The notes below the pieces were generated by a model. The model was not told where the DNA came from and did not search any database. It saw nothing but the letters and a program-made list of their open reading frames with translations. The position numbers were made by a program, and so were the translations under genes. Below, piece after piece: positions 1 to 6,929 of a DNA stretch of 64,000 bases. This DNA comes from G963704535 sp963704535 (lineage in GTDB: Bacteria > Chloroflexota > Chloroflexia > Chloroflexales > Roseiflexaceae): contig OY969916.1 of NCBI GenBank assembly GCA_963704535.1, positions 8,742,001 to 8,806,000 of the forward strand, read 5' to 3'. How positions within the stretch are numbered: the first letter of the stretch is position 1; every line of letters starts with the position of its first letter.

Positions 1-1
1 C

Positions 2-292
2 AGGCGCATCATCCGCCCGCTGCGCCTGGAGGGGCACGCGACCTGCTGGTACCTGCACGCCTTCTGTACGCTGCGCCAGGCCGAGCGGGTGTTTCGGCTC
101 GACCGCATCATCGCCCTCGACATCGCTGAGAAGGGGCCGCAGCGGAGCGCCAGGCCCCGGCGAAAGCGGGCGCGGCCGGGGCAGGTGCGTTGGAGCGGGC
201 GGGCCAGCTCGTCGGGTGGTGCTGGGTTCTTTCCACCGCCGCCCGACCCGCCGCCGGGCAGCCCGTTGGTGGGAGTTTGGCTGGTGGAGTGA
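2..292 (+). CDS. WYL-domain regulator, C-terminal part only
   Basis: The gene enters from the left edge, so only the last 96 residues are visible. The first visible stretch, ending in the motif WYLHAFCTLRQAERVFRLDR, matches the end of WYL domains, where an R-x-F-R-L-DRI ending is typical. WYL proteins are usually DNA-binding transcriptional regulators that sense a ligand or nucleic acid. The tail after about residue 45 is Pro/Gly-rich low complexity. The N-terminal HTH expected in this family lies outside the window, and it cannot be said whether the gene belongs to the mobile element. Confidence 0.7.
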   Translation, partial: RRIIRPLRLEGHATCWYLHAFCTLRQAERVFRLDRIIALDIAEKGPQRSARPRRKRARPGQVRWSGRASSSGGAGFFPPPPDPPPGSPLVGVWLVE

Positions 293-458
293 CGACCGCT
301 TCGTCGAAGGCAGCCTCACACCTTTGCCGAGCTAGCGCCGCCGCTCAGATCATCGTGGTCGTCTGTGGTACCTCAGTGGCTTTCAAGAGCGAGTACTTCT
401 GGAGCGCCCCGCCTCGGCCTCTCCACTTCGCTGTGTCATGCCAGGCGCAGCATGAACG

Positions 459-487
459 TTCGATCCATACGATCTTGGGTGTATAAT
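459..487 (+). promoter_or_regulatory. Candidate promoter of parA-parB with a ParB-repeat-like sequence
   Basis: A perfect -10 TATAAT sits at 482-487, with a weak -35 TTCGAT at 459-464 and a 17-bp spacer. The -35 is preceded by CATGAACGTTCGAT (451-464), which contains the palindrome GAACGTTC. It shares CATGAACG followed by CGAT with the hairpin arms repeated inside parB. This suggests, but does not prove, that ParA or ParB autoregulates here. The stretch 293-450 shows no gene. Confidence 0.5.
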
Positions 488-516
488 GGTGCCCTCCGTC
501 CCGACAGGAGAGCACC

Positions 517-1260
517 ATGGCTCAGATCATCGCACTGGCCAATCAAAAAGGCGGCGTGGCTAAAACGTCGAGCACGATCAATCTGGGCGCGGCGCTGAGT
601 GAACTGTGCCGGCGGGTGCTGCTCATCGATCTCGACCCGCAGGCGTCGCTGAGTGCGGCGCTCGGTATCAACGTGGCCGAGCTGCAATCCTCCGTCCACG
701 ATGTCTTCGTCCACAAAACGCCGCTGGCGGATGTCATCGTCGCGGCGGCGGGAATGCATATCGCGCCGGCCACAATCGACCTGGCCGCGGCCGAGGTGCA
801 TCTGCTCAGTGAGATCGGGCGCGAGCAGGTGCTCTCCGACGCGCTCGCCGACGTGGCCGAGCAGTTCGACGACATCCTGATCGACTGCCCGCCCTCGCTG
901 GGGCAATTGACGATCAACGCGCTTACCGCCGCCGACGCGGTGCTCATCCCGATCGAGTGCTCATATCTGGCGCTGCGCGGGCTCGATCAGCTTATCGACA
1001 CTATCACCAAGATCCGCAGGCGCTCGAACCCGCAGCTCCGTCTGCTGGGCGTGCTGCCGACGCTGTATGATGGACGCACCCTGCACGAGCGCGAGGTGCT
1101 GGACAATCTGCGAGCGCGATTCCCCGACCAGGTGTTCGCGCCCATCCCCAGGAGCGTACGCTTCAGGGATTGCACGCTGGCTGGTGTCCCGCTGCTGACC
1201 TACGACACCGCCCACCCCGGCGCGGCGGCCTACCGCGCGCTGGCCTTGAGGGTACGCTGA
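517..1260 (+). CDS. parA: ParA-type partition ATPase
   Basis: This 247-residue protein is a deviant-Walker ParA/Soj ATPase. The Walker A motif KGGVAKTS is at residues 11-18, with the signature lysine at 11. A' is LLIDLDPQ (35-42) and Walker B is ILIDCPP (about 120-126). ParA forms nucleoid-bound ATP dimers that move ParB-bound DNA to daughter cells. The start is set by AGGAGA just upstream. The stop overlaps the parB start (TGATG), so the two genes are translationally coupled. The protein has no N-terminal HTH, as in chromosomal or type Ib ParA. Its place near an integrase-bounded element suggests it segregates that element. Confidence 0.95.
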   Translation: MAQIIALANQKGGVAKTSSTINLGAALSELCRRVLLIDLDPQASLSAALGINVAELQSSVHDVFVHKTPLADVIVAAAGMHIAPATIDLAAAEVHLLSEIGREQVLSDALADVAEQFDDILIDCPPSLGQLTINALTAADAVLIPIECSYLALRGLDQLIDTITKIRRRSNPQLRLLGVLPTLYDGRTLHEREVLDNLRARFPDQVFAPIPRSVRFRDCTLAGVPLLTYDTAHPGAAAYRALALRVR

Positions 1261-2717
1261 TGCCCAAACGCACCTCGCTCGCCGCTCGTGCCGCCCAAGA
1301 CACTGCCGCTCCTTCGACGCAGCCGGCCGCTCCCGCCGCGTCGCCGGCAGCCTCACTGCTGTGGAGCGAGGAACCGCCTCGGCAGGAGGTGCTGTCACTC
1401 GATGTCGTGCAGATTATGCCCAATCGCCATCAGCCGCGCACGATCTTCGATCGGCAGGCATTGGAGGAACTGGCGGCTTCCATCCGCGAGCACGGCGTCA
1501 TCCAGCCGATTATCGTGAGATCCATCCCGCTGACCAAGTGGGACGGGCACGCCCGTCGCTACGAGCTGATCGCCGGCGAGCGCCGCTGGCGCGCAAGTAT
1601 GCTCGCCCATCAGCCGACCATCCCGGCGCTCATCCGCGCGGATGCCCACGACCACAAAGCCATGATCGAGCTGGCGCTGATCGAGAACCTGCAACGTGCC
1701 GATCTGCACCCGCTGGAGGAGGCGCGAGCGTTCGGCGTGATGCGCGAGGAGCTGGGCTACAGCTACCGCCAGATTGCAGAGCGGGTTGGGCGCAGCAAAG
1801 GCTATGTCCAGAACCGGCTGCATCTGCTTGACCTCCCTGACGATTTGGGGCAGCTCGTGAGCGAGCGGTCGGACACGCTTCTACACGTCATCGAGTTGGC
1901 AAAGGTGGTCGATAGGGAGGGCCGTGCCGCGCTGATCGCCGCCGTGCGCGACGATGCGCTCTCTTATCAGGAAACCCAGGCCCGCGTACGGGCACTGCTC
2001 GCGCCGCCGCCCGACAACGCCACCGAAGAAGTGTACTTACGTAAGTACACGCATGAACGCGATCAGGGTGGCGATCATGGCGCTTCGGCGGTCGATGAAG
2101 CGCGGGCGCAGGCGCAGGCGCAGGCCACCCCGCCAGATCGGCAGACTGCCGGCGATGATGTGCCTGGAAGGGAAGATCAGGACGCCGAAGTGTACTTACG
2201 TAAGTACACCCATGAACGCGATTGGGCTGGCGTTCATGGCGTTTCGGTGGTCGATGCGACTGAGGCTCAAGTGCGGCCGGCGACCGGCGACGTACCCGTA
2301 CGTACGGACAGCCATGAACGCGATTGGGCTGGCGTTCATGACGTAGGGGCAGCCGATGAGCCAAGGGAGCGAGGGCTTTCAACGTCCACCGATGCAGGCG
2401 AGGTGTCCGTACGTCAGGACAGCCATGAACGCGATTGGAGTGGCGCTCATGGCGCTGCGGCGATCGATGATACGGAGGTGCAGGCGCCGCCAGCAACCAT
2501 CCTCTCGGATCGGTCGCCCTCTGACGATGCCACGCCTGGAGCGGAAGATGCCGTGCTCCTCACGTTGAGCGCACAAGAGCGCACGATGCTGCTGGGCCTG
2601 GGCGAAAAACTGGAGCACTGGCTCGCCAGTCCGGCGCGACTGACAGCGGCAGACCGGGAGTTCCTCCACCCGATTGCGCTTCGGCTGAGTGTGTTGCTGC
2701 AACGGTTACATGAGTGA
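1260..2717 (+). CDS. parB: ParB-type partition protein with in-frame repeat insert
   Basis: The 485-residue protein starts at the ATG overlapping the parA stop. It has a proline/alanine-rich N-terminal linker and a ParB/sulfiredoxin-like domain from about residue 45, with NRHQPR at 55-60, GERRWRAS at 106-113 and ENLQR at 142-146. A KorB-like HTH follows (about 169-190, YRQIAERVGRSKGYVQNRL). ParB binds centromere sites, spreads by CTP-dependent clamping and stimulates ParA. Residues about 258-401 are unusual: four copies of a unit with consensus VYLRKYTHERD-W-G-HG separated by variable linkers, each encoded by two DNA palindromes. The C-terminal ~60 residues are a plausible dimerisation region. 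The protein is longer than most ParB (about 280-330 residues), mainly because of this insert. Confidence 0.93.
   Translation: MPKRTSLAARAAQDTAAPSTQPAAPAASPAASLLWSEEPPRQEVLSLDVVQIMPNRHQPRTIFDRQALEELAASIREHGVIQPIIVRSIPLTKWDGHARRYELIAGERRWRASMLAHQPTIPALIRADAHDHKAMIELALIENLQRADLHPLEEARAFGVMREELGYSYRQIAERVGRSKGYVQNRLHLLDLPDDLGQLVSERSDTLLHVIELAKVVDREGRAALIAAVRDDALSYQETQARVRALLAPPPDNATEEVYLRKYTHERDQGGDHGASAVDEARAQAQAQATPPDRQTAGDDVPGREDQDAEVYLRKYTHERDWAGVHGVSVVDATEAQVRPATGDVPVRTDSHERDWAGVHDVGAADEPRERGLSTSTDAGEVSVRQDSHERDWSGAHGAAAIDDTEVQAPPATILSDRSPSDDATPGAEDAVLLTLSAQERTMLLGLGEKLEHWLASPARLTAADREFLHPIALRLSVLLQRLHE
2031..2451 (+). repeat. Four palindrome-plus-hairpin units inside parB
   Basis: The unit centres are near 2040, 2199, 2301 and 2412, so the spacings 159, 102 and 111 are all multiples of three. 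Units 1 and 2 contain the perfect 20-bp palindrome GTGTACTTACGTAAGTACAC (2031-2050 and 2190-2209). Unit 3 has CCGTACGTACGG (2296-2307). Unit 4 has an imperfect TGTCC...GGACA version (2404-2421). Each is followed by a hairpin with arms CATGAACGC and GCGTTCATG and a 10-nt loop (2211-2238 and 2313-2340 perfect; units 1 and 4 have one mismatch). These could be ParB binding sites carried in the coding sequence, or an in-frame mobile palindromic element. Confidence 0.9.
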
Positions 2718-2767
2718 CAGGGCACGACAAGCATGCGCTCCTCTCCTCACAGGCTACTACGTTGAAA

Positions 2768-2915
2768 GGGCCAAATTGGCCCCTAGCTCTGCTTCATCAG
2801 CATGTGCGAGGGGCCAATTTGGCCCCTGTTGACATGATGGCTCAGGCGTGCTAGTATGGGCCAATCTGGCCCATCACCTATCCGCTTCAGCATCCCCTAC
2901 GGGCCAATTTGTCAC
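2768..2915 (+). promoter_or_regulatory. Promoter with four GGGCCAATTTGGCCC operators
   Basis: A near-ideal sigma-70 promoter (TTGACA 2829-2834, 17-bp spacer, TAGTAT 2852-2857) lies among four related palindromes. They are GGGCCAAATTGGCCC at 2768-2782, GGGGCCAATTTGGCCCC at 2810-2826 abutting the -35, ATGGGCCAATCTGGCCCAT at 2856-2874 overlapping the -10 end and start point, and a degenerate copy at 2901-2915 before the ribosome site. The layout is that of a tightly repressed phage-like promoter. The HTH protein encoded second in this operon is the obvious candidate repressor. Confidence 0.85.
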
Positions 2916-2927
2916 ATAGGAGCGATC

Positions 2928-3695
2928 ATGAGCGAGAGTGACTTGCCCGTCCCACAGCGCTACACCCGCTTCGATTTCGCCGGGAGCGAGCTGATCGCTG
3001 TTTTTCGGCCCGACGAGGGCATGGCCATCCCAGTTCGCCTGGTCTGTGAACGACTTGGGCTTGATCTCAATGCTCAGAGCCGGCGGCTTCGCAAACATGC
3101 GGTCTTGAGTCAGGGATTGCGCAAAGATCGCGTACCGATCGGCGAGCGCATGATCGAAATCGTTGTGATCCTGCACAAGTATATCCCGTTCTGGCTGGCC
3201 AGCATCTCCCCGGAACAAGTGGGAGCGGGTGTCCGGGAGCAGCTCATTCTCTACCAGACCGAGCTGGTCGATATACTGGCCGCCATCTACCTGCGTCAGA
3301 GTGGGCAGCACGTCACTCCTGAGCAGCGGCAGATCATCCAACTTGCCGAGGAAATTCGGCACCTCCTGGCAAGTCAGCGCGACCATGAGGAGCGACTCAC
3401 CGTGATCGAGGCGGTGGTTGAAGACCTGCGGCAGTACATCCCCGTCACACCGGCACAGGCCGAGTTTCTGCTTCGAGCCCTCAAGCGTCTGGGCGCCAGA
3501 TATGAGAAACAGACTGGCAGGAAAATCTACGACATGCTCATGGCACGCTTCAAGGCCGATCTTGGCACTCAGCGCTACGATGCGCTGCCAGCGGCGGCGT
3601 ATGAGAAAGCCCTGGCGTGGATTGAGGACCGGGCACGCGAGTATCTTCCTGGTGACGACGAAGCGCTCCCGCCACATCAGGAGCGCTTGCTATGA
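2928..3695 (+). CDS. Phage antirepressor-like protein (P22_AR_N type)
   Basis: This 255-residue protein has the arrangement of phage antirepressors. An N-terminal P22_AR_N-like domain (about 15-120) contains IPVRLVCERLGLDLNAQSRR and a VREQLILYQTELVDILAAIY helix. The C-terminal ORF6C-like helical half (about 130-240) has coiled-coil character. Such proteins inactivate or compete with a repressor to switch phage-type genes on. The start at 2928 is chosen because AGGAG lies 6 bp upstream and an earlier ATG would place the operators inside the gene. The stop overlaps the next start (ATGA). Confidence 0.82.
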   Translation: MSESDLPVPQRYTRFDFAGSELIAVFRPDEGMAIPVRLVCERLGLDLNAQSRRLRKHAVLSQGLRKDRVPIGERMIEIVVILHKYIPFWLASISPEQVGAGVREQLILYQTELVDILAAIYLRQSGQHVTPEQRQIIQLAEEIRHLLASQRDHEERLTVIEAVVEDLRQYIPVTPAQAEFLLRALKRLGARYEKQTGRKIYDMLMARFKADLGTQRYDALPAAAYEKALAWIEDRAREYLPGDDEALPPHQERLL

Positions 3696-4042
3696 GTGAG
3701 ATCCCCGAACTGACGATCGATGAGCAGATCGGGAGGCAGCTCCGCCGGTTCCGGCAGTCGCTGGGCGACCGCCAGGCCGATTTTGCAGCACGCATTGGCA
3801 AAGAGCGCTCGACGGTTGCGAAATACGAGCGTGGTGAGCGCAAGCTCTCGCTCAGTGACATCTTTGATATGGCTGAACGGCTCAACTATCCGCCGACTGC
3901 GCTCCTGCTCAAGTTGCTGCCTGACTCAGGCAGCGATCCAGGCATCGATGCGTTGTTGGCTGCCGTCCTGCAACGCCCGGCCATTCTGCCCACCGTGTTG
4001 AGCAGCACCCAGGAAGCCTTGCAGGAACAGTTTGGTACCTGA
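3692..4042 (+). CDS. XRE/Cro-family HTH regulator
   Basis: The 116-residue protein has a clear HTH_XRE domain at about residues 12-68 (RQLRRFRQSLGDRQADFAARIG, then KERSTVAKYERGERKLSLSDIFDMAERL). No catalytic domain is visible, and the C-terminal 45 residues are helical and of unknown role. The gene overlaps the antirepressor stop by 4 bp and should be co-translated with it. The natural inference is that it binds the four GGGCCAATTTGGCCC sites upstream and represses its own operon. Confidence 0.85.
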   Translation: MSEIPELTIDEQIGRQLRRFRQSLGDRQADFAARIGKERSTVAKYERGERKLSLSDIFDMAERLNYPPTALLLKLLPDSGSDPGIDALLAAVLQRPAILPTVLSSTQEALQEQFGT

Positions 4043-4071
4043 CCCCAGAGACCCGTGAGCACGCCTGCATA

Positions 4072-4117
4072 CAACAATCCGCCCCAGCAGATACATTTCT
4101 GTTGCGGCGGATTGTTG
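4072..4117. terminator. Bidirectional hairpin between convergent genes
   Basis: Perfect 12-bp arms CAACAATCCGCC (4072-4083) and GGCGGATTGTTG (4106-4117) enclose a second, weaker stem (CAGCAGA with TCTGTTG). It lies between the 3' end of the HTH gene and the 3' end of the oppositely oriented ATPase gene. It has no long T tract, so it may be a rho-assisted terminator or a mRNA 3' stabiliser. Confidence 0.6.
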
Positions 4118-4178
4118 ATCGGGGTAGAACGTCGAGTGCTCGCAGGACACCTCTCTGCGTCCACAAAGGAGTGGAGCT

Positions 4179-5549
4179 TCAGACCGTGGCCGCGTCTTCG
4201 CGGGGCATCAATGAAGGATCGTGGTGTAAAGCGTTCACGATCGTCTGGTAGTAGCCGACGAACAGCCGGTGCTTCTTGGTGTGGTAGCCTGGCATGTGCT
4301 GCACGACTTCGGTTTGCTTCTTTTCAGCCCGGATGTCGTCGATGATTCGCGCCAGATCCTCGTCATCGAACGGCAGTGAAAAATCCGCTCGCAGCGTGGA
4401 AAACGCGGCTTTTTCATCGTGCAAACCGGATGCAAATGTTTTCACTGTGTTTGCATCCCCTGCTGGTGCGTCCACTGGCTCTTCATCCGACGCCGCACGG
4501 CCGCCCCGTCCAGGGATGACCCGGAAAAGTCTTGACAGGAAGGTGTCAGAGTGGGTGACATTTCGGTGCTCATAGTCCTCGATCAGCCGCTCCGGGTCGG
4601 GCAGCGGAGGCACGGCGTAGACCGTCGACTCCGACGAGCCGGTCGGCGTCACCTCGGCCCAACGTTGGCCCTGCGGGTCCTTGCGCATCTCAACAACATA
4701 GGTGAAATGCTTCCTGAGCGCGCTGCGACCTTCAAAGCCCATCGTCCCCACCTGCTGATCGGGCACCCCGATGACGAGGTGAATATCGAGCTTGCCGCCC
4801 CGCTCCAGGACATCCTCGACCAGCGATTTGGCCGTCGGGCAGCCGCGCACCACGTCTTGATACTCGTCGAGTATCAGATGGAGCGGCTCGAAGCTGCGCT
4901 GCCTCCCGCTCCCGCGCAGCTCGCGCCGTACCTTGAGTTCTTTTGCCACCGATTGCAAGGTCGCATCAATCGCGCTGTAATTATTCTGGAACCCAAACAC
5001 CAGGCACCCTGGCCACAGCCCAGGGGCCGCGTCGAGGTCACAGACAATCACCTGCTGGTCATCGGCGGCCAGCCTGGTCGCCAGCCAATGCACGAGCGTT
5101 GTTTTCCCGGCGCGCGTGTGGCCGATAACGAGCAGGTGGATCGCTCCCAACAAATCGTCAAGCCAGCCACGGTCGAGTTCGTGCGGCTGGCTGCGTAGGG
5201 TGGCGAGTTCGTTCTGGGTGGCTGCGAGTTCGGCCTGAGTGGCTGCGAGCTGCGCCCTGGTTGCTTGCAGCTCGTTCCAGTAGCGTCGGGCTAAATCAAC
5301 GGCCTCGCGCCCAAGCACCGCATAGTCAACATCTTCCTCTGGCGGTGGGGCTTGCCGCCTGGGTGGGCGGGAGCGCGACGGCGGCCGAGAGCGGGTGGCA
5401 TCGCGCGAGGGTGTGCCAGTCGTGCGTCGCCCCTTGCGCTGGCGCCTCCTGCGATCCTGCCAGGCCATGAAGCGCAGGCAAGCCAGCCCCAGCAAGGCCG
5501 CCAGCATCAGCCCCATGCTGATTAGAAAGAAACGTACCTCTGGCTCCAT
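4179..5549 (-). CDS. Membrane-anchored FtsK/TraB-like DNA-pumping ATPase (candidate)
   Basis: The start at 5549 (456 aa) follows GCGAGG. The first 25 residues contain one hydrophobic segment (VRFFLISMGLMLAALLGLAC). An Arg-rich linker and a heptad-like coiled coil follow (NELQATRAQLAATQAELAAT repeats, about 90-115). The ATPase domain has Walker A GHTRAGKTTLVH (about 140-151) and Walker B LILDEYQD. The C-terminus has a small predicted winged-helix-like segment. One N-terminal TM plus a single RecA-like motor resembles FtsK/SpoIIIE, TraB of actinomycete integrative elements, or VirD4. I infer a role in DNA transfer or segregation of the element. The family assignment needs a profile search. Confidence 0.65.
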   Translation of the reverse strand: MEPEVRFFLISMGLMLAALLGLACLRFMAWQDRRRRQRKGRRTTGTPSRDATRSRPPSRSRPPRRQAPPPEEDVDYAVLGREAVDLARRYWNELQATRAQLAATQAELAATQNELATLRSQPHELDRGWLDDLLGAIHLLVIGHTRAGKTTLVHWLATRLAADDQQVIVCDLDAAPGLWPGCLVFGFQNNYSAIDATLQSVAKELKVRRELRGSGRQRSFEPLHLILDEYQDVVRGCPTAKSLVEDVLERGGKLDIHLVIGVPDQQVGTMGFEGRSALRKHFTYVVEMRKDPQGQRWAEVTPTGSSESTVYAVPPLPDPERLIEDYEHRNVTHSDTFLSRLFRVIPGRGGRAASDEEPVDAPAGDANTVKTFASGLHDEKAAFSTLRADFSLPFDDEDLARIIDDIRAEKKQTEVVQHMPGYHTKKHRLFVGYYQTIVNALHHDPSLMPREDAATV

Positions 5550-5621
5550 AGTACCTCGCCCAGGCTGCTCGCGCGTCCGTGTCTGCGGTGAGCGTATTGT
5601 ACCGCACACGCGACGGCATGA

Positions 5622-6392
5622 CTAGCGCAACAATGCCCGTTCCGGGAGCAGCGCGAACACGAAGGCGGCGATGACAACGATCGCGTAGGCGGCAAGCAGG
5701 ATGCTCCAGGCTGGCACGCTCGCGACTTCAAGCGCACTCAGCGTTTTTCCGAGCATCATCACCAGCCAGGGCACCGTGATCGGGCGCCATCCGTAGACCG
5801 TGAAACCAATATCGAGCGACAGATGCACCGTGTAGAACCAGTTTTTCCTTCTGAAGAGGGTCCGCACTCCCAGCTTGGGCGGTGCTTTCCAGTACTCGAC
5901 GCCGGTAATCCAGAGCTGGAGCAACGCGCCAATCAGGACGGCACGCTGGTCAGCTCCAGAGACAAACAACCAGGGCGACAGCGACCTCAGCCAGGGAAAG
6001 GCGGCAAGGATCGGCGCGATGCCCTCTGGATTGAAACTGGCGATACTGCCGACGAATGAGACCAGGAGCATGCCCAACAGGATCGCCCGCACGATCCAGA
6101 CCATCACGAAGGCGACCCAGGCACGCGGGATCAGCCCGGTGTCGGTCAGAGCGCGCGGCCTCCTTCGGGCTGCCGGCTCCTGCTCTTCCGCTTCCTGCTC
6201 CTCGTCTTCCTCGTCATCCTGCTCATCGTAGTCTACTCGACGCCGTTGCGTGACCGGCTGGGTTGACGCTGATTGGCGCTCTGGTCGAGGCGCCCTGGGG
6301 ATCTGCCGCTCAAGCCGTTCGATCTGAGGCTCGGCGCCAGGGGGCGGCACGTACCGGGTATCCGCATCTTCCTGGCTGTCTGGTGCGCCCAT
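5622..6392 (-). CDS. Multi-pass membrane protein, unknown
   Basis: The 256-residue protein starts after AGGAGG. The first 100 residues are charged and disordered, including a run of acidic residues (YDEQDDEEDEEQEAEEQE). About four membrane segments follow (WVAFVMVWIVRAILLGMLL, an AVLIGALLQLWITGV segment, ITVPWLVMMLGKTLSAL, and WSILLAAYAIVVIAAFVFAL). No family is recognised. It lies 72 bp upstream of the ATPase gene on the same strand and may be a membrane partner of it. Confidence 0.7.
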   Translation of the reverse strand: MGAPDSQEDADTRYVPPPGAEPQIERLERQIPRAPRPERQSASTQPVTQRRRVDYDEQDDEEDEEQEAEEQEPAARRRPRALTDTGLIPRAWVAFVMVWIVRAILLGMLLVSFVGSIASFNPEGIAPILAAFPWLRSLSPWLFVSGADQRAVLIGALLQLWITGVEYWKAPPKLGVRTLFRRKNWFYTVHLSLDIGFTVYGWRPITVPWLVMMLGKTLSALEVASVPAWSILLAAYAIVVIAAFVFALLPERALLR

Positions 6393-6451
6393 CGTTCTGC
6401 CATCCTCCTACACATTCAGCCTGCGAAGGAATAAAAGAGCCTGGGAGTCGG

Positions 6452-6892
6452 TTATCCCTCGAACTCCACGCCAATATCGGCGAAAGGATCGTCCCTGGCA
6501 GTCACCTCGCTCCGATCCGCAGCCGGCCGCTCTGGCTGTGGCACGGCAGGTACAAGGGGCACAACCCTTGTGGTGGTGGCCCTGCGAGTGGTATCACCAG
6601 GGGTATCACCAGGGGTATCATCAGGGGTATCATCAGGGGTATCACCTCCCCTAGTGCTGGGCAGCCGGTCATAGAGCTGCTGGAGCGCCGCAAGCACTGT
6701 AGGTGTTAGCCCTTCCTCGACGAGCAGCACCGCGATCTCGCGCCGGCCAGCCGCAGGGATGGTCAGGCCGGCGGCGTCGGCACCGAGCCACAGCAACGCG
6801 CGGGTGGCGACACTGACGGGACCGGCCTGGTCGATGGTCGTGCGCAGCGTCTCGCTGGTGCGCGCCGGGAGCCGCTTCATCTTGGTTGCCAT
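6452..6892 (-). CDS. Small protein after the actin-like gene, ParR-adaptor candidate
   Basis: The 146-residue protein starts after GGAGGAC, 37 bp downstream of the actin-like gene. The N-terminal ~70 residues are helical and basic (MATKMKRLPARTSETLRTTI...). An acidic DTPD/DTPG repeat comes next (residues about 82-100), then a disordered tail ending in ADIGVEFEG. In type II partition operons the gene after parM encodes a ParR adaptor that binds DNA and caps the filament with its C-terminal peptide. Position and layout fit that role, but no ribbon-helix-helix signature is obvious, so function is inferred from context only. Confidence 0.5.
   Translation of the reverse strand: MATKMKRLPARTSETLRTTIDQAGPVSVATRALLWLGADAAGLTIPAAGRREIAVLLVEEGLTPTVLAALQQLYDRLPSTRGGDTPDDTPDDTPGDTPGDTTRRATTTRVVPLVPAVPQPERPAADRSEVTARDDPFADIGVEFEG
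6589..6650 (-). repeat. 12-bp tandem repeat in the ParR-like gene
   Basis: About five copies of a 12-bp unit (GGTATCACCAGG / GGTATCATCAGG on the plus strand) encode the DTPD and DTPG tetrapeptides. The unit length keeps frame, so copy-number changes would only alter the length of an acidic linker. Confidence 0.85.
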
Positions 6893-6929
6893 GGGAAATG
6901 TCCTCCGAGGTTTGCGGCGCCATCTCGCC

